DNA from: Zerene cesonia
Lineage: Eukaryota > Arthropoda > Insecta > Lepidoptera > Pieridae
Length of the DNA stretch: 64,000 nt
Direction: 5' to 3'
Assembly: GCF_012273895.1 (NCBI RefSeq)
Contig: NC_052119.1
Coordinates: 6,891,990-6,955,989 of the forward strand
The notes under the pieces were generated by a model that was given only the letters and a program-made list of their open reading frames with translations, had not been told where the DNA came from and ran no database searches. Positions within the stretch are counted from its first letter, which is position 1, and every line of letters starts with the position of its first letter. The position numbers and the translations under genes were made by a program. Of this stretch, positions 25,101 through 38,213 are shown piece by piece.

Positions 25101-28100
25101 TAAAATTAAATTAAAATCGATACATCAACGTATGACTAGTATGAATAAATATGTTATGTAAGTGAGTTTTTATTTCGATTAAAACACTTTCGTTTCAAAT
25201 GACTGAACGTTAATAAATAAAAATAAATTTTAATATTGTAATACGCATACGTTTGGAATTAACTTGTTCCAGCCTAAAAGAAAGTCATTATGCACTTACG
25301 AAAACATACAACATCACAATAATAAGCGTCCTCAAGTAAAAATGTACAGAGGCACAAAATTAACAAATTAGACGGGCGGGGAATGCGAGAATATTTTACA
25401 AATAATTGCGGTGGTAAGAAAGTTAATGGAATAATTATAATTACAAGAGGTTTCTAAAGAAGCCCGTGGCCACCCGCTGACTGCGAGTTTCGGAGATTGT
25501 TAGGTCAAAAAAGCAATTAAAAATATACCAGTCAGATTGGATGTGCACCGTGTGGTAGCTAAAAGAAACCAAGAGAAGATTACGTCACGAGATTGACGGG
25601 GAATGGATTTGGTGGTGAAGGTATTGAAAGTGAACGTGGTGGGATAATTTATTTAAGTTTTATTAAAGTTTTTGGTCAATGATGAATGCACAGCACACGA
25701 GTGCGTGATTGAACAATTAGGGAATTATTTTTGAGAAGTGAATATTTAGTGTGATAGTGAATTAATTAAAAATATTAACAGATATGCTTATGCTCATACC
25801 TTATATTCATTCGTAGTCTGGAGACAAATGGAAATGGAATTAATTGTTATATGGTTGTCGAAGATTTCAGTGACGTTTTGGATTCCAAAAAATAACTTTT
25901 TTTCTATCAGATATTGTTTTCATACGCGTCTAAAAGATTTTCTGTAGAATGCAATATTGCTCTACGATTGAGCCGTAATCCGTTTTATAAATAATTTACT
26001 GGATGACAATCTTATTTTATTTACACAACCTCCTATCAAAATGACTTGTACATTAGCCATTAACGTCCTTCAAAATAGTAATTTAGTTACCAAAAAGTTA
26101 CAAAAATAAATGAAAATAATTATTAATTATTTGAACATTCAATATAAAGACTTGGGCTGTAGTTAGCATTTTATGAATTATGTTCATTTTATATTTGGGC
26201 ATCTATTTTTGAACATTAAAATCAGTTATCCTCTGACTGATTTACGATAACACATTTATCAAGGCAAATTGATGCCGTAGCATCTTAAAAATAGTTCCCT
26301 CTTCTCTGAATCACTACCATTCTGTATAAGCTTTGATGAGATTCGTTCGTAGTTCTTCTGTTATATTGGTTGTGAAATTGAGCTGTCAGCGATTCGTGTA
26401 TTAATAAATGGCCCCTATGAATATTAATACAACGTAACTTATTATTACTTTCGCTTTTGGCTTTTCGGAAGAAAAAATGGTATTTGTAAAGACTGAGCCG
26501 TTGTGTTTAAGTGTTATAAATATTGTTTGTAAGATTACATTTAGTTGTTGGTGTAGTCGTATACATTCCAGAGATTATTTAAATATACATTATATGAAGA
26601 AGGTGAAGATTATAAGTCTGTAATTTCTATTGCAAGATCATTTTCAAGTTTATACTTATAATAAGGAGTATTACCCTGTGATCGCCTTTGTTTATCTGGG
26701 TTTTGAAGTAAAAATAAATCATAGCCTAAGTATGCCACTTGGCAATCTTACAAAGGTTTTTTACTGATAAAATTTTTGTTTTTGATTATGCAGGATAAAT
26801 ATATAAATCGCTACTTCATAATATTAGTAGTGTAGGTGGAGGTGACGTGCGAAGATTGGTATAAGGTGTAGATTGATTTGCCTTCTAAAGTGAAAACGTA
26901 CGGATATATCCCCACTGCATCATGTATTACTGAATGATGAATAAACGATACAACGATAATAGAAAATGCGAAGTCCTACAAGTTAGCAACCGTGATATAC
27001 GTCAGTGAAAATGTTTAGTAGTCGACACACGGCGGTAAGTAGATTTACATGTACCAAGTACGTGACCTTATTCCGAATTTTACTCCACTCAGATTGCGGC
27101 TGATGCCTAAGCTACTTTAAAGTTAAGTATAGCTTAATATATGGGACATGGAAAGGGTAAACACCCGATTTAAGTTTAAGCCCTTACGTTAAGTGCTGGT
27201 GGGTTATTCATATAATTTAAGGATGTGCGCTTTAACAGATTGCATAAGAGAAATTTGTAAATACAAGTTGTTAAGTTGAACTCACAATTTTGTATACAAA
27301 ATCTTTAAATATTTTTATAGAGCATGACAAATGTTAAACTATATAGTCGATTGTAAGAGTGAATAGAATATATATGAAAATAGAAATAAGTACAAAAATT
27401 ACAAATATTTTTTTGTATATTTCATATTTATTTCTATAACCCAAAATTGATATGAATAATCAGTTCTTTGGATATAGTTCAAAACAGAAGTTTGACTGTA
27501 AATAACTCTAAACTTCTTACTGAGAATATTCATAACAATATTGAAATGTCCAAAACTTTTCATTATGTTGCATATACAGGTCAAAATATCCATACAAAAT
27601 AAATGAGAGCGACCAATTAAGTATATAAATTATGTCTCAATACATTAGAGGTATGCGATATCGAGATCATTTGCTCAAGAGGAACTTGTTTCAATACTAA
27701 TATCCTGTGCTGTCTAAGAAAGTATCTAGGCCGGCTTAATGGTTATATTATGAGAAAATGCTGTGTTTACCATAAGTATTTGAAAAATTGTTTATTGCTG
27801 GATGCTTGGCGGTTACGACTATACGGTACGGTATATTACGGTATACTTAGCTTTTTTACTTAAACCCTTTGTATTAGAAAAATACATAAAATATTGACTG
27901 TACTATTTTTAATATGTACAAAATGACCTATTGTGTACCAGTATTAAGATAGTGTATCATATATGTATGTAATGTGAATAAAAAGATCGAAATAAGCTTA
28001 TTGCTATCACACACATTATATATAGCATTATCGATTTTGTTATTTATGGCATATTTTTGAATCCTTGTTAAAAACTTATTTGTGGGATTATTAAGGAACC

Positions 28101-29015
28101 ATTCAAAAATACTGGCGATATTTTTATACTATTGTGCAAATGTTTTAACCAAGGTTATTGACCAAAAAACACTTTTAATCGTGTTCAATCAAATGATTAG
28201 CATTAAACGTTTTCCTAAATCCTGTAAGAATATCACTCCCTAATAAAAAATATATACAAGAATATATTTGGTAATTAGTACAACTTTGCTGACCATTTTG
28301 ACAGCGAATCAAAGTAAGCTTGAGAGAATTCTGAACGAACCTTCGTCCTTACTCGTTGACTTATTGTAAAGTCATTTAGCTATACATAAAAGCCAATGTA
28401 AACTAAATCGATTCGAGAATCGATATGCGTAAGTTGATGCGGACATAACAAATATCGAGATAGCCATACTGATGTTTTTGTATCGGTAGACATGGCGCAT
28501 TGATTACTCGATTCAATCCTCGTGTATTAGGTATTGGGTGCCGCAAGCTTTGAACATGGTCAAACAAATAAACGCTCAATAAAAAATATGCAAAGAAATT
28601 TGATTCTATAGAGGTACTTACCGGTTGTGTCGGGTGTGGATTATTAATAATTGAATGTGCATTATTATTAGATGGATACATAATCGAGTAAATGATCGTC
28701 TTGTCTAAATTAATGGAAAAAGCTTTGTATGTTTTTTATTGAGTAATGAAGCAGCCAGAATATAATAATATTGTTGGTATTTGGAATATGAGAATTTTGT
28801 TTATCCGAACTTTGCATTCCATGCAAATTTGAAAGATATTCCACTTATTACGCTCTCATTTAAATTAATATCAAAAACAATATTTTCATTATGTTGTGAT
28901 AGAAAACATTCACGGATTATGTAAAATTCCATCATGTTTTCCCAATTAACTTCATACACATATAAAATTTGGAACCAACAACATTGGGTGACTTTAATAA
29001 ACAAGTTGTTACTTG

Positions 29016-29018
<3 letters not shown>
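25101..29018. other. No recognised feature (about 3.9 kb, AT-rich)
   Basis: I see no gene or recognised repeat. A somewhat GC-richer block at about 25370-25640, with a CRE/ATF-like TTACGTCA at 25580-25587, could be regulatory. Confidence 0.45.

Positions 29019-29070
<52 letters not shown>
29019..29070. repeat. (AT)n microsatellite, about 26 units
   Basis: An uninterrupted AT dinucleotide run. It sits exactly where the TAATATTATAAATGCG head of a Helitron-type element would be, and the rest of that element follows directly. Confidence 0.95.
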
Positions 29071-29074
<4 letters not shown>

Positions 29075-29235
29075 AATGCGAATGTAACCTTATTTGTGTC
29101 CCTGTTTCTTCTTCACGCCCTAACTAATGAACCGATTTAGATTAAATTCGGCACAGATATAGTTTGGGAACCAAGAAAGGACATAGGATACTTCTTGTTT
29201 CAGAAATCCCACGGGAGCTTGAACTACGCGAGGAA
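29071..29235 (+). mobile_element. Helitron-type element, head expanded into microsatellite
   Basis: AATAAATGCGAATGTAACCT continues from the (AT)n tract. CACAGATATAGTTTGGGAAC, AAGGACATAGGATACTTCTT and CCCACGGGAGCTTGAACTAC match the subtype at 2394 and 50670. The CTAG end is lost. Confidence 0.6.
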
Positions 29236-30759
29236 ATCTCCACCTGTTTATCTTTTCCTTATGTTATGATGGCGGATAGTTAGTAAGGTAAGTAGCCATT
29301 TCACACTAAATAAAATGATAACACTCCATTTAATAAAACATAAACGGTCAGTATGAAGAGTAAATGGCATTTCGATATACATCACTCACGTAACAGCTAT
29401 TAAATTGGTATTGTACATTAAGTAACTGATATATTTCGAGATAAAATACATTGTATTAGAATGGTATGGGATATAAATCTTTCCTTATAAACATGAATTA
29501 TATAATGCGAAAAAGAAATAGTTTGTTTTTGATATTAGTAACGAATTAGAAAGGGGGAAAATCCACTTTCAATAAGCAAACATACAAAAACAAATTACCT
29601 AAAAACATTTTGTAGTTTTATTTCGTTGTAACTATTTAATAATCTGTAGGATTATCGTTTTTTTGCAAAGCTAATAAATTTCTAAATTTTCTCTTGTTTT
29701 CTCGGTGCCTGTTAGCTTCAGTTATTCCGGATTTTAAAGCATAACGAGAACTATCTATACAGAATGCGTAAGAAGTATAGTCGAATTATAAAGTCATTAC
29801 AAAGTTATATGTAATGATTTATTCATATAAATATTTAGTCATGTTATTTATCCGACGAGAGGATTTTAATAAAGGTCTACTATATCGTTGAAGAGGAACC
29901 AACCTGTTATATATGAATTGAAATAATAAAGAAATATAGGTATTATTTTATTGAAAGAGCGGTTGATTGGTAGGTATATTGATACTGATAAATAATAATA
30001 TGATATTATCGTTAAAAAGGTAACATCTATGCAATTCACAATAGCACCCAAATTGGAATACTTAAACGCATAACGACACGGAGTTTATGAAATAACTCTT
30101 CATATGGTAAGATTGTCATTTAAGCGCCTTTGTATTCCCAATCACATTACCTAACAATGCACATACACACAAGAATGGCTGACATTGCATAATTTGATCA
30201 CGTGTCCAAATCGAACCAATGCAATGTTAAAAAGTTTATACAACAATGTGTCTAAAATATACTTTATCTCGAATGAAATCTATTTCCAACAGCACATTCC
30301 GTGATACAAGATACATTGCTCGTATAGTAACAAAGATAGAACAAGCTGGACATGAAACACGAGTAATGGATGATGAGCATAAGTATTGTAACATGATTTT
30401 TTCGTTACATTGGTACGATGTTTCTAGTTGATTATTTGGACAGTTTGACAGCTGACCAAGCTCGTTACCACTGTCGTGAAAGGCATCAGCAATCCAAATG
30501 CAAGGCTAATTGAATACAAAAGAAGCGATAACTACGGAATGCTCTTTATATATTGTGTAATTTTAATGATGTAACAATTGGGCAGATGTATCTCGTTAAG
30601 GTTGTAATTATTACTAATAATAATGCTGTAATGGAAAGTGTATTTGATTAGTATATGAATGAGAAAAAGAAAACGTGCTCATTCTATAAAGTTTCGTTTG
30701 AGGTAACGTTGTTCGCTCGTTTGTTATCTGTTTGTAAAAAAGGGTTAAATTGGATCACT
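29236..30759. other. No recognised feature (AT-rich)
   Basis: I see no gene or recognised repeat. The 3' part of the last 12 bases (30748-30759) is the target duplication of the adjoining SINE. Confidence 0.5.
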
Positions 30760-31062
30760 CATCATCATCATCATCATCAGCCCATATAAGTTCCCACTGT
30801 AGGGACTCGGCTCTCCTATGAGGGTTCAGGCCATAATCCACCACGCTGGCCAAGTACAGGTTGGCAGATGTCACATGTCGTCGAACATTTGGTTCTTAGA
30901 CATTTCCTCACGATGATGTCCGTCACCGTTTTGAGCAGTGGTGATGTTACACATGCGCAGATAAATTGAAAAATAAATTTATTTCCTACACGCTCGCCTG
31001 GTCTCGAACCACGACTTGTCGATATTAAGTCCGAGGTCCTTACCACTGAACCACCACTGCTT
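30760..31062 (-). mobile_element. tRNA-headed lepidopteran SINE, full length
   Basis: Minus-strand element with A-box-like TGGTTCAGTGG (complement of 31043-31053), B-box GGTTCGAGACC (complement of 31000-31010) and a long (CAT)n end. The flanking target duplication is AATTGGATCACT at 30748-30759 and AATTTGATCACT at 31063-31074 (11 of 12 identical), which fixes both ends. Internal small deletions separate it from the copy at 75. An 85-codon frame across it (30816-31073) is not a gene. Confidence 0.9.
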
Positions 31063-31074
31063 AATTTGATCACT

Positions 31075-31625
31075 GATTAAGAAAAAATATCATCCGATTA
31101 TATGTCCTTAGAATCCAAAGGTTAAGAAACTGAAGTAGAAGTAAATACGAATACATAGGAAACATTGAACATAGAAACAGTTCCAAACAAATATTATGTT
31201 TAAACTATGGTACTCTTGCCTTGCAATTATGCAAACAAAAGTCCCCTGGAATCCTGACACACATACTTGCATATCTCACAGCCTGATGAATCCTTAAGAA
31301 AGTATAGACACACAAAAATATGAATAGCCAGTGATTGCTACGACGTTTTCCGGTGTCAGTGACAAAGCGGCTTCAAGCCCAGGGCCACGCAGCTTCTCTG
31401 TCGGAGTAATTACGTCATTAAAAATGAAGTGAACCAAGCAAGGTGGTTTTATGCTAAGATATTAGATGGCTCCTGCGTATTCTGCATTGAGGTCCTTTTA
31501 TACTGCCTTGATAGCTTGCGTGAGATTACATAGTTAAGAGATATTCTTATTTGAATGTAGCATTCATACGTAAAAATCGTGTATAAATTTTGATGAAAAA
31601 ATAAAATGAATGCTAGTATTCTTGT
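31075..31625. other. No recognised feature (AT-rich)
   Basis: I see no gene or recognised repeat. Confidence 0.5.
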
Positions 31626-31761
31626 GTTTGATTTTACGCGAGTATTATACATTTAGAAATTAAAAACTTTTTAACGAATTTTAAACGCGATTTATTCATT
31701 ATATAATGTTTTATTTCATATATAATGAATAAATCCGTTAAAAAGTTTTTAATTTCTAAAT
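31626..31761. mobile_element. Foldback (MITE-like) element
   Basis: A 26-bp arm at 31651-31676 is perfectly complementary to 31736-31761. An inner 17-bp arm at 31689-31705 is perfectly complementary to 31719-31735. A 12-nt bulge on the left and a 13-nt loop complete a stem of 43 bp. The sequence just left of the palindrome (GATTTTACGCGAGTATTATA) recurs at 62811, so the repeat unit begins before the palindrome. Single-strand transcripts would fold into a long hairpin. Confidence 0.8.
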
Positions 31762-32464
31762 AAAATGAGTGCTATTTTATCAATGGTCTTAAAGTCTGAG
31801 TCAGTTGAAGAGACCGAATAAAGTTTGAATTAAATATAGCATTTACTTCAGTAGCAACGCGCTTAATATAATAAACTACCACAACCGATGTGACATAAAA
31901 ATGTTTTTGACAATCATTGATCGTACGTTACTCTTTTACTGTCCAATGATGGATTCAAAATGTTTATTAAAGTCGTCAAAAGTCTATAAAATGGAAGCTA
32001 TTTTCTTTACGATTTCACCTGATTGTTGGTTGTTATTTTGTTTTTATACGTATAAACAACTTTCATTACGACAGGTTGAATATTAAATTTTATTTAACGC
32101 AATAAAAAACAATTTGTGATGGAAACTAGTTGTTGGACCCCCGATGATTTAAAACGACCGCGACACCTAAATTTACTGCGATCAGCGTTATAATCGCATA
32201 GCTTAAGTAATTTATACTTTTAAAGCATATATTTATTAAGATATATTTCATTTGTAAGACTGTGAAATAAAATATTTTTATTTAATTTTATTTTGCACCC
32301 ACACAAGCAATTTCGAATTTTTCATTAGGTTCTATTTTAATTTTTATAGCTGATTTTAAATAAGCAAGGAATTTTAGTGGACTGGTAATCTGAATCATCA
32401 TAAAAACACACACAAATATTAATGGACGAAAAAAGTGTTTAAAAATACAAATTTATTTTTTAAA
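31762..32464. other. No recognised feature (AT-rich)
   Basis: I see no gene or recognised repeat. Confidence 0.5.
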
Positions 32465-32492
32465 CTGCCCGCGGTTTCACCTGCGTTGTACA
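32465..32492 (-). mobile_element. Helitron 3'-end remnant
   Basis: CTGCCCGCGGTTTCACCTGC is the complement of the GC-rich hairpin found just before CTAG in the copies at 18601 and 60024. The CTAG itself is mutated and the body is unrecognisable. Confidence 0.5.
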
Positions 32493-33913
32493 TATATTTT
32501 ATAGCCCACTCTTCACGAGGGAAGTATTTCAAGCAAATAAGCTTTTCGGCCATTCTTATGTCTGTTGTAATCAACATATAATATTAATATGATTAATTAA
32601 TGTGTATTATTAACACGTGCATACAAAGTGATGGAATTGTAGAATTAATTATCACATCAAAGATTATCTTCGAAACAGTGGCAAATTTCAATGTTATCTA
32701 TAACATCTATCAAAATAAACGATGTGTATTGATACAAATATAGAAATATGTTAATTAAATAATGGATTTTATTCGATAGGACTTTATAAAGCGTGTGCCG
32801 TTTTCAACTCGATTTGAGGACATTAATTTTTATAGTTCACTTGGCTTATCTAAATATCTAGTTTTTGATCTTATAATGGAGTCAACGATTTGATAATGTA
32901 CGGTTATGGTAGAGAGATGGTCGTAATGCTAGTTTGTCTCACATTCTATAATTTATGGTGTAATTTTGAGTCCAGAAGAGCTCGTTTCTTAGTGGATATT
33001 AATGGACTAATGATCGTCATCATCATTAATAAGCTTGGATTGACTGTAGCGTTGTTGGAGCTAGGCTTATAAATTATGAACGCGTAATGTTATCTTTTAT
33101 TTGGCATAGACTAGATATATTCATTTCGAATTCTTGTATTTATTATTCGACAGAATACAACTTTTAGGCTGACTGATTTAGGATGCTTATTTGATAAACT
33201 ATTCTGTTATTTGCTGAGAATTTTATTGGAATATACGTTTCGAAGTTTTTTTTTTTTTGGGTAATTAGCGAATTCCTAACCTTAAAATGTAGGAGATTTA
33301 TAAACTAAAATCCTTTTTTACAGATCAAACATGTAAATATAGACAAATGTAAATAGTTTGATTTAGTACAATGGAACATCGTCGAGTTACCGGAATTTTA
33401 GCAGTTTAAATAAATCAATTAAATCTATCACTTCTATTTGTAATAATAACTTAAACGAGATTTATTGCATTGTTAAACTGCATAGTCTACGCTGCTGCAA
33501 TGCAAATATAACACGATTTTTGTCTTTAATCTCACATGATAGGGGTTATAATTGTTTGTATTAGTCGATGCAGTTTGAACAGTCATTGCTCAGAATTATT
33601 GGCGATATATTCGAGTGGTTTCATATCTGTGAGCTAAGCATCAGTACAAATTGGAATGATTGGCCCTGATACAACTGTCAATCATGCAGTCACAATGGTA
33701 ACTAATGATTTTTCATTGTAAAACAACTTTTTGTGCTCACTGCCATGTTTATTGTGGATGAGTATCATAGTTTTGTGTAAACGTTGAATTGATTTATTCT
33801 TTATACCAACGATAGCGATTGAGCTATCAATTTTTAAATGATACGCTGTTCTAATGTGTATGTGAGGAAATATCAGTATGACGTAATGGTTTATTTCTTA
33901 TCTGTAAATAAAT
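32493..33913. other. No recognised feature (AT-rich)
   Basis: I see no gene. A run of 13 T lies at about 33246-33258. The last nine bases are the presumed target duplication of the next SINE. Confidence 0.5.
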
Positions 33914-34178
33914 GTCATTCATCATCATCATTATCAGCTCATAATATATGTTCCCACTGTTGGGACATAGGCCTCTTATGAGGGTTCAGTTCATAATTCA
34001 CCACGCTGGCCAAGTGCGGGTTGGCAGATGTCACATGTCGTCGAACTTTTAATTCTCGGACATGCCGGTTTCCTCACGATGTTTTCCTTCACCGTTTTTA
34101 AGAACCCCTCTCTCGTCTCGAACCCCGAATTATCGATTTTGAAGTCCGAGGTTCTCACCACTGAGCGACCACTGATTT
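33914..34178 (-). mobile_element. tRNA-headed lepidopteran SINE with internal deletion
   Basis: Same family as the element at 75, minus strand. The A-box region is mutated (complement of 34158-34168, TCGCTCAGTGG) and the B-box region reads GGTTCGAGACG (complement of 34114-34124). Roughly 60-70 bp between the CACCGTTTTTA block and the B-box are missing compared with the copies at 75 and 30760. The likely target duplication TAAATAAAT (33905-33913 and 34179-34187) is low-complexity, so the ends are less certain. Confidence 0.85.
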
Positions 34179-34187
34179 TAAATAAAT

Positions 34188-36240
34188 AAATAATAATAAT
34201 ATTTTATTGTAGTGCATGATTATTTCGTTAAGCATGAAGCGAAGATGGATTTTAATAAGCGTTAAGGGATAATCCACATTTGTACAAAATGCTCCTCATC
34301 TGCAAATCTGACATTGCTAAAAACCAAATCCATACTACGATATCAGTTCTTTTTAAATACAACGCTTTTTCCTCACGACTTTACTTCAGATAACAGTGCA
34401 CATCACACAATAATATAAATAAAAAGGCTTGTATTACAGATGTATGTCTAGAATACGTCGTGCTAGGACTATATCTATGTGCAAAGCTCGAGATCAATTT
34501 GCCTTAATCAATTTATGTCTTGATAGCGACGGTATAATAGATACTGATTCGGTAATTGAATGAAGCATCGAGTATTGTCTGGAATTTAAGGTGCTTGTTA
34601 AGTTGTTTCCTTGTTAATGCTATTCACAAGTTTACGTACTGCATTTAGTGAGAAATTTTGTTGTTAATTTTGGTATTGATGTCTGAGTTGATTTTGATAT
34701 TCTATCGAAGCTTACATTTCTACGCTTCCAGCCAGCGAATTTCTAACTTCGTCATCTATAAGAAGTGCCTTTTTATACTAAAATTAGTAAAATTACTTTC
34801 AATTGTAGTAGGTACTTGCAACAACCATAGCTTGGAAACGAGATTAAAATATCAACCTTAAACCGGTTCAATTCGGTTATTTGCGGCTTCCGTGTGTTCA
34901 GTACCGACGTCGATATAGGGGACATTTTTTACGCTAGCCACCCATTCGTGCAGTATGTAAACAGCGAGATATAGCAAACAGACCTGTCGTCAATCACAGC
35001 GTTTAGGCTCCGTGTGTTTTAGATAATAGCGGTATAAAACACTTGAGCGGTTCGCGTCACTGGAAATTATGATTAATAGCGACCTAACGGTATGGAATTA
35101 GGCAAGCGATTTATGTGGGACTGTGATAAAAAGGTTGCTAGCACGTTGATAACGAACCGTTCCATTAGACTGATGTGGGTTTGAAGATGTGTGTGGTCAA
35201 TGAAGTAATTGTAAAATGTTTGTGCCGTTTACATTGCTGTGAATCTTGCATTCAATGTCTTGATTTTATACTATTTATTGATGGAGAAAAAAAAAACAAA
35301 CTGAACCGCAAAGTTGCAAATTTATGAGCGTAAAATTTACCAATGAAAGCGTTCTGAGATTTAAGAATAGATAAATACAAATCGGTACTTACTAAATATT
35401 TTCAAATTATATAAGTATTTATACTAAGTAAATGTAGAATGTAATCCCATAGCTCAATAGTATCGTGATACCATCGGGAGGCATATCAATGAATCGCAAC
35501 AATTCATGGTCCAATTAGCCACTAAATAATTATGATCCATTCATATTTCAATTGTCCAGTTGTATCACTGCTGACAAGCGCTCAGCTCCGATAGCATCTT
35601 GGCCATTAGCCAAAATAATTGACGTGTGAGTGCCTTGTCAGTAATTTTGTTTGAAATTTGGTGCTCAATTTTTATTTGTACAATGTTGACACGTAGTACT
35701 TGAGGTTAATGATAGCAGTGTTGTATCAATATTTAAGTGGCTTTTAAGGAGATTACAATTATTATGTTGGATGGTTGCTGGTGAACTTTTTTGTGTGTTT
35801 ATCAGTCTAGCGCTTGTAAATGTGTGTAGCTATAAAATTTAGCATTATTGATTTGTTTGCATACTACGTTAAGTTCTATTAAATTAAAAAACTTAATTGA
35901 ATAATACTACGTAAATAGTTTATGTAGCTATGAGTGTATAAAGATACAATAAAAAATAATATGAATATTAATCACAGTTATTCTATTTTAACAAAGTATT
36001 AAAAAGTAAACCACTTAACAGATTACATTGGTAATTTGAACGGGGTACCTTAGAACTTATAAAATTGGAGTGCGATAATTGAGTAGTAAGTATTTTTACT
36101 AGTTTACCTATGTTTCTTATATTTTATTGTTTGATTTAGTCATATTATATGATTTCGTATGATCTGACATTAAATTTTAAATGAGCTGGTAAGAAAGGTG
36201 TTAATTGATTAGACTAGACTAGACCAGCCATCGAATCAAA
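34188..36240. other. No recognised feature (about 2 kb, AT-rich)
   Basis: I see no gene or recognised repeat. A mixed-composition block at about 34870-35110 stands out slightly and could be a conserved non-coding element. Confidence 0.45.
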
Positions 36241-36310
36241 AGACGACATGTGATGAAGAGGTAGATTATGGCCTAGAACCTCATAGGAGGCCTGTGCGCC
36301 TGCAGTGGAA
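36241..36310 (+). mobile_element. SINE fragment, plus strand
   Basis: It contains GACGACATGTGATGAAGAGG, ATTATGGCCTAGAACCTCAT and AGGAGGCCTGTGCGCCTGCA, in the order found on the minus strand of the SINE at 75. It is the only copy here in this orientation. The tRNA head is absent and the (ATG)n end is lost. Confidence 0.7.
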
Positions 36311-36715
36311 ACTAAAATAGACTAATAAAATTCCCGCACGTTTGATTCACGATGCTCTTAAAAGACAAACAGTTACACGTAATCAACTGTTAAGTGTTTT
36401 GAAACGTATCAAATCAATTATAGGGACGTCAATTTGAATTGCGCAAACGTCGTATTGTGAAACAATGAAGGCGAATCGTGACCAACCGATGTGGACATTG
36501 AAAAACTAGGGTGCGACTGCCCTGCAGGTAGAATAGGTTTGTTTGCGCAAGGGTTGACGGTAATAGACGCGAAGTAGAGCGGTAAAACATAGTTTTCACC
36601 TTAACTGATTCAGACTAATATTTCCTCAATCCGCATTTCGTTTCAATTTAATTGAAAATGATAAATTGATTATGGTCACTGTTTTGCGTCACATTTATAT
36701 TTTTAACCAGCTGAT

Positions 36716-36785
36716 GATAGGATTATTTTAATAAATTATTATTTTAATAAGTGGATATGGGGATAGGATTATTTTAATAAGTGGG
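36716..36785. repeat. Local tandem triplication
   Basis: ATTATTTTAATAA occurs at 36722-36734, 36738-36750 and 36768-36780. The second and third copies are followed by TAAGTGG-type sequence, and the first and third preceded by GATAGG. Slippage-generated. Confidence 0.8.
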
Positions 36786-37906
36786 AGGTAAGTGTGATTG
36801 GGTAAAAAATTTACTTAACACTACGTTGTTAAGAAAGACGTTTTTATTATAACAAAACATAACCAGTCTTATGAAGAGTAAACATATTATTTTTAATCAG
36901 TGTTGCATTACTTTTCATACGCAGTATACGATTCAAATATCAGTTGTTCTTCATTCTATCACTGACGCTTTCCCAAATTTTTTGCGAACAGAAAGTGGAT
37001 ATGCACTTGTATTTTTTGTGTCCGTTCCGTATTAGTTAGATGGAGAAGCATTCGTATATAAACGTTACCTTGTCGCTAGACCAAAATGTTGCCTGTACTT
37101 AGTGTTTATCGTCATTCACGCACGATCGCCGGCTTTTAGTGCGTAATCGATTGCTCTTTGTGATTGCACTGACCATTTGTCGAAACATTACTCAACCCAG
37201 TTTTACGGTTGTTACACGAGTATTTGTGTTATTAATATAATGTGAAGATTTTGAAAACTTTCTAATAGATTACCATGAAGCTACTGATTCGATATAATTA
37301 ATGATTAACCTTGCTTTTTATGTATCAACAGCGAATATTATATTGCAAGCCTTACCTCGTTTTAAAGTTAAATTCAACCATGTATATTTTTGTGTACATA
37401 TTAAATTTACTATTTCAATATGCATAGCTGAGTTGCTTATAAATTATACTAATATTTTCTTCCTTACCATATTGAATATAATAATTTTTATTACGTATTC
37501 AGTTAACCCGCATGTTCCTAACACCAACTATGTATACAAAAATATTAATATGAATGATAAACATAGTAATGTATGACGACCGACCTTATTAAATTGTGAC
37601 TTTCTTAGCCTATATTTTTTGCATCGGCCTTTTGATTGATTGCTTTGTATAGAGCCAACAAAAAATAGATAGACCCGATAATTTGTGAACATGCGACACT
37701 AGTTTCGTGGGTATTATTAAGTTTTTTATGAAAGGCCCAGGCATTTGTTTATTTTGTTTTTGATGGGCCTCTAATTTACCATATGCTGTTGTTCCTCGAA
37801 AAAAAATAATATCCACATGATTTGAAGTAATTTGTAGTTATGACGAAAGTTCGTGTGCTTAAGAGTAGTTTATTATGTTCCGTTATTAACTAGTGAGTTA
37901 GGGAGT
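36786..37906. other. No recognised feature (AT-rich)
   Basis: I see no gene. Frames at 37301-37576 and 37610-37816 have no recognisable domain. Confidence 0.5.
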
Positions 37907-38213
37907 AAAAAAAATCGGTCAAGTGCGAGTCGGACTGAGGATACTTAGGGTTTTGTATAAACATGCTAAGGAGTAACTGTAAAAAAAAATTGTCACCCAA
38001 ATAGATTTGTGACCGCAGCCACAAGTTGCTTAAACGCGATTTTTAATGTTTGTTGTTATAGTGGTGACAAAACGGCATTTCTGCAATGTTTTACAGTCTA
38101 GCTATCTCAGTTCATAAGATACAGCCTGGTGACAGACGGACGAACAAACAGATGGACAGCGTAGTCTTAGTAATAAGGTCCTTTAAACCTTTTGGTACGG
38201 AACCCTATTAACG
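37907..38213. repeat. 'GGTCAAGTGCG' interspersed repeat, copy 2
   Basis: It opens AAATCGGTCAAGTGCGAGTC, holds GATACAGCCTGGTGACAGAC, GACAGCGTAGTCTTAGTAAT and ends TTTGGTACGGAACCCTATTA. Same block order and similar length as 17262-17565. The middle differs, consistent with separate old insertions. Confidence 0.8.

Noticed and set aside
28934..29140. 68-codon frame with an alternating IY repeat
   Set aside because: It is the translation of an (AT)n microsatellite.
30816..31073. 85-codon minus-strand frame
   Set aside because: It lies inside a SINE that is flanked by a target duplication.
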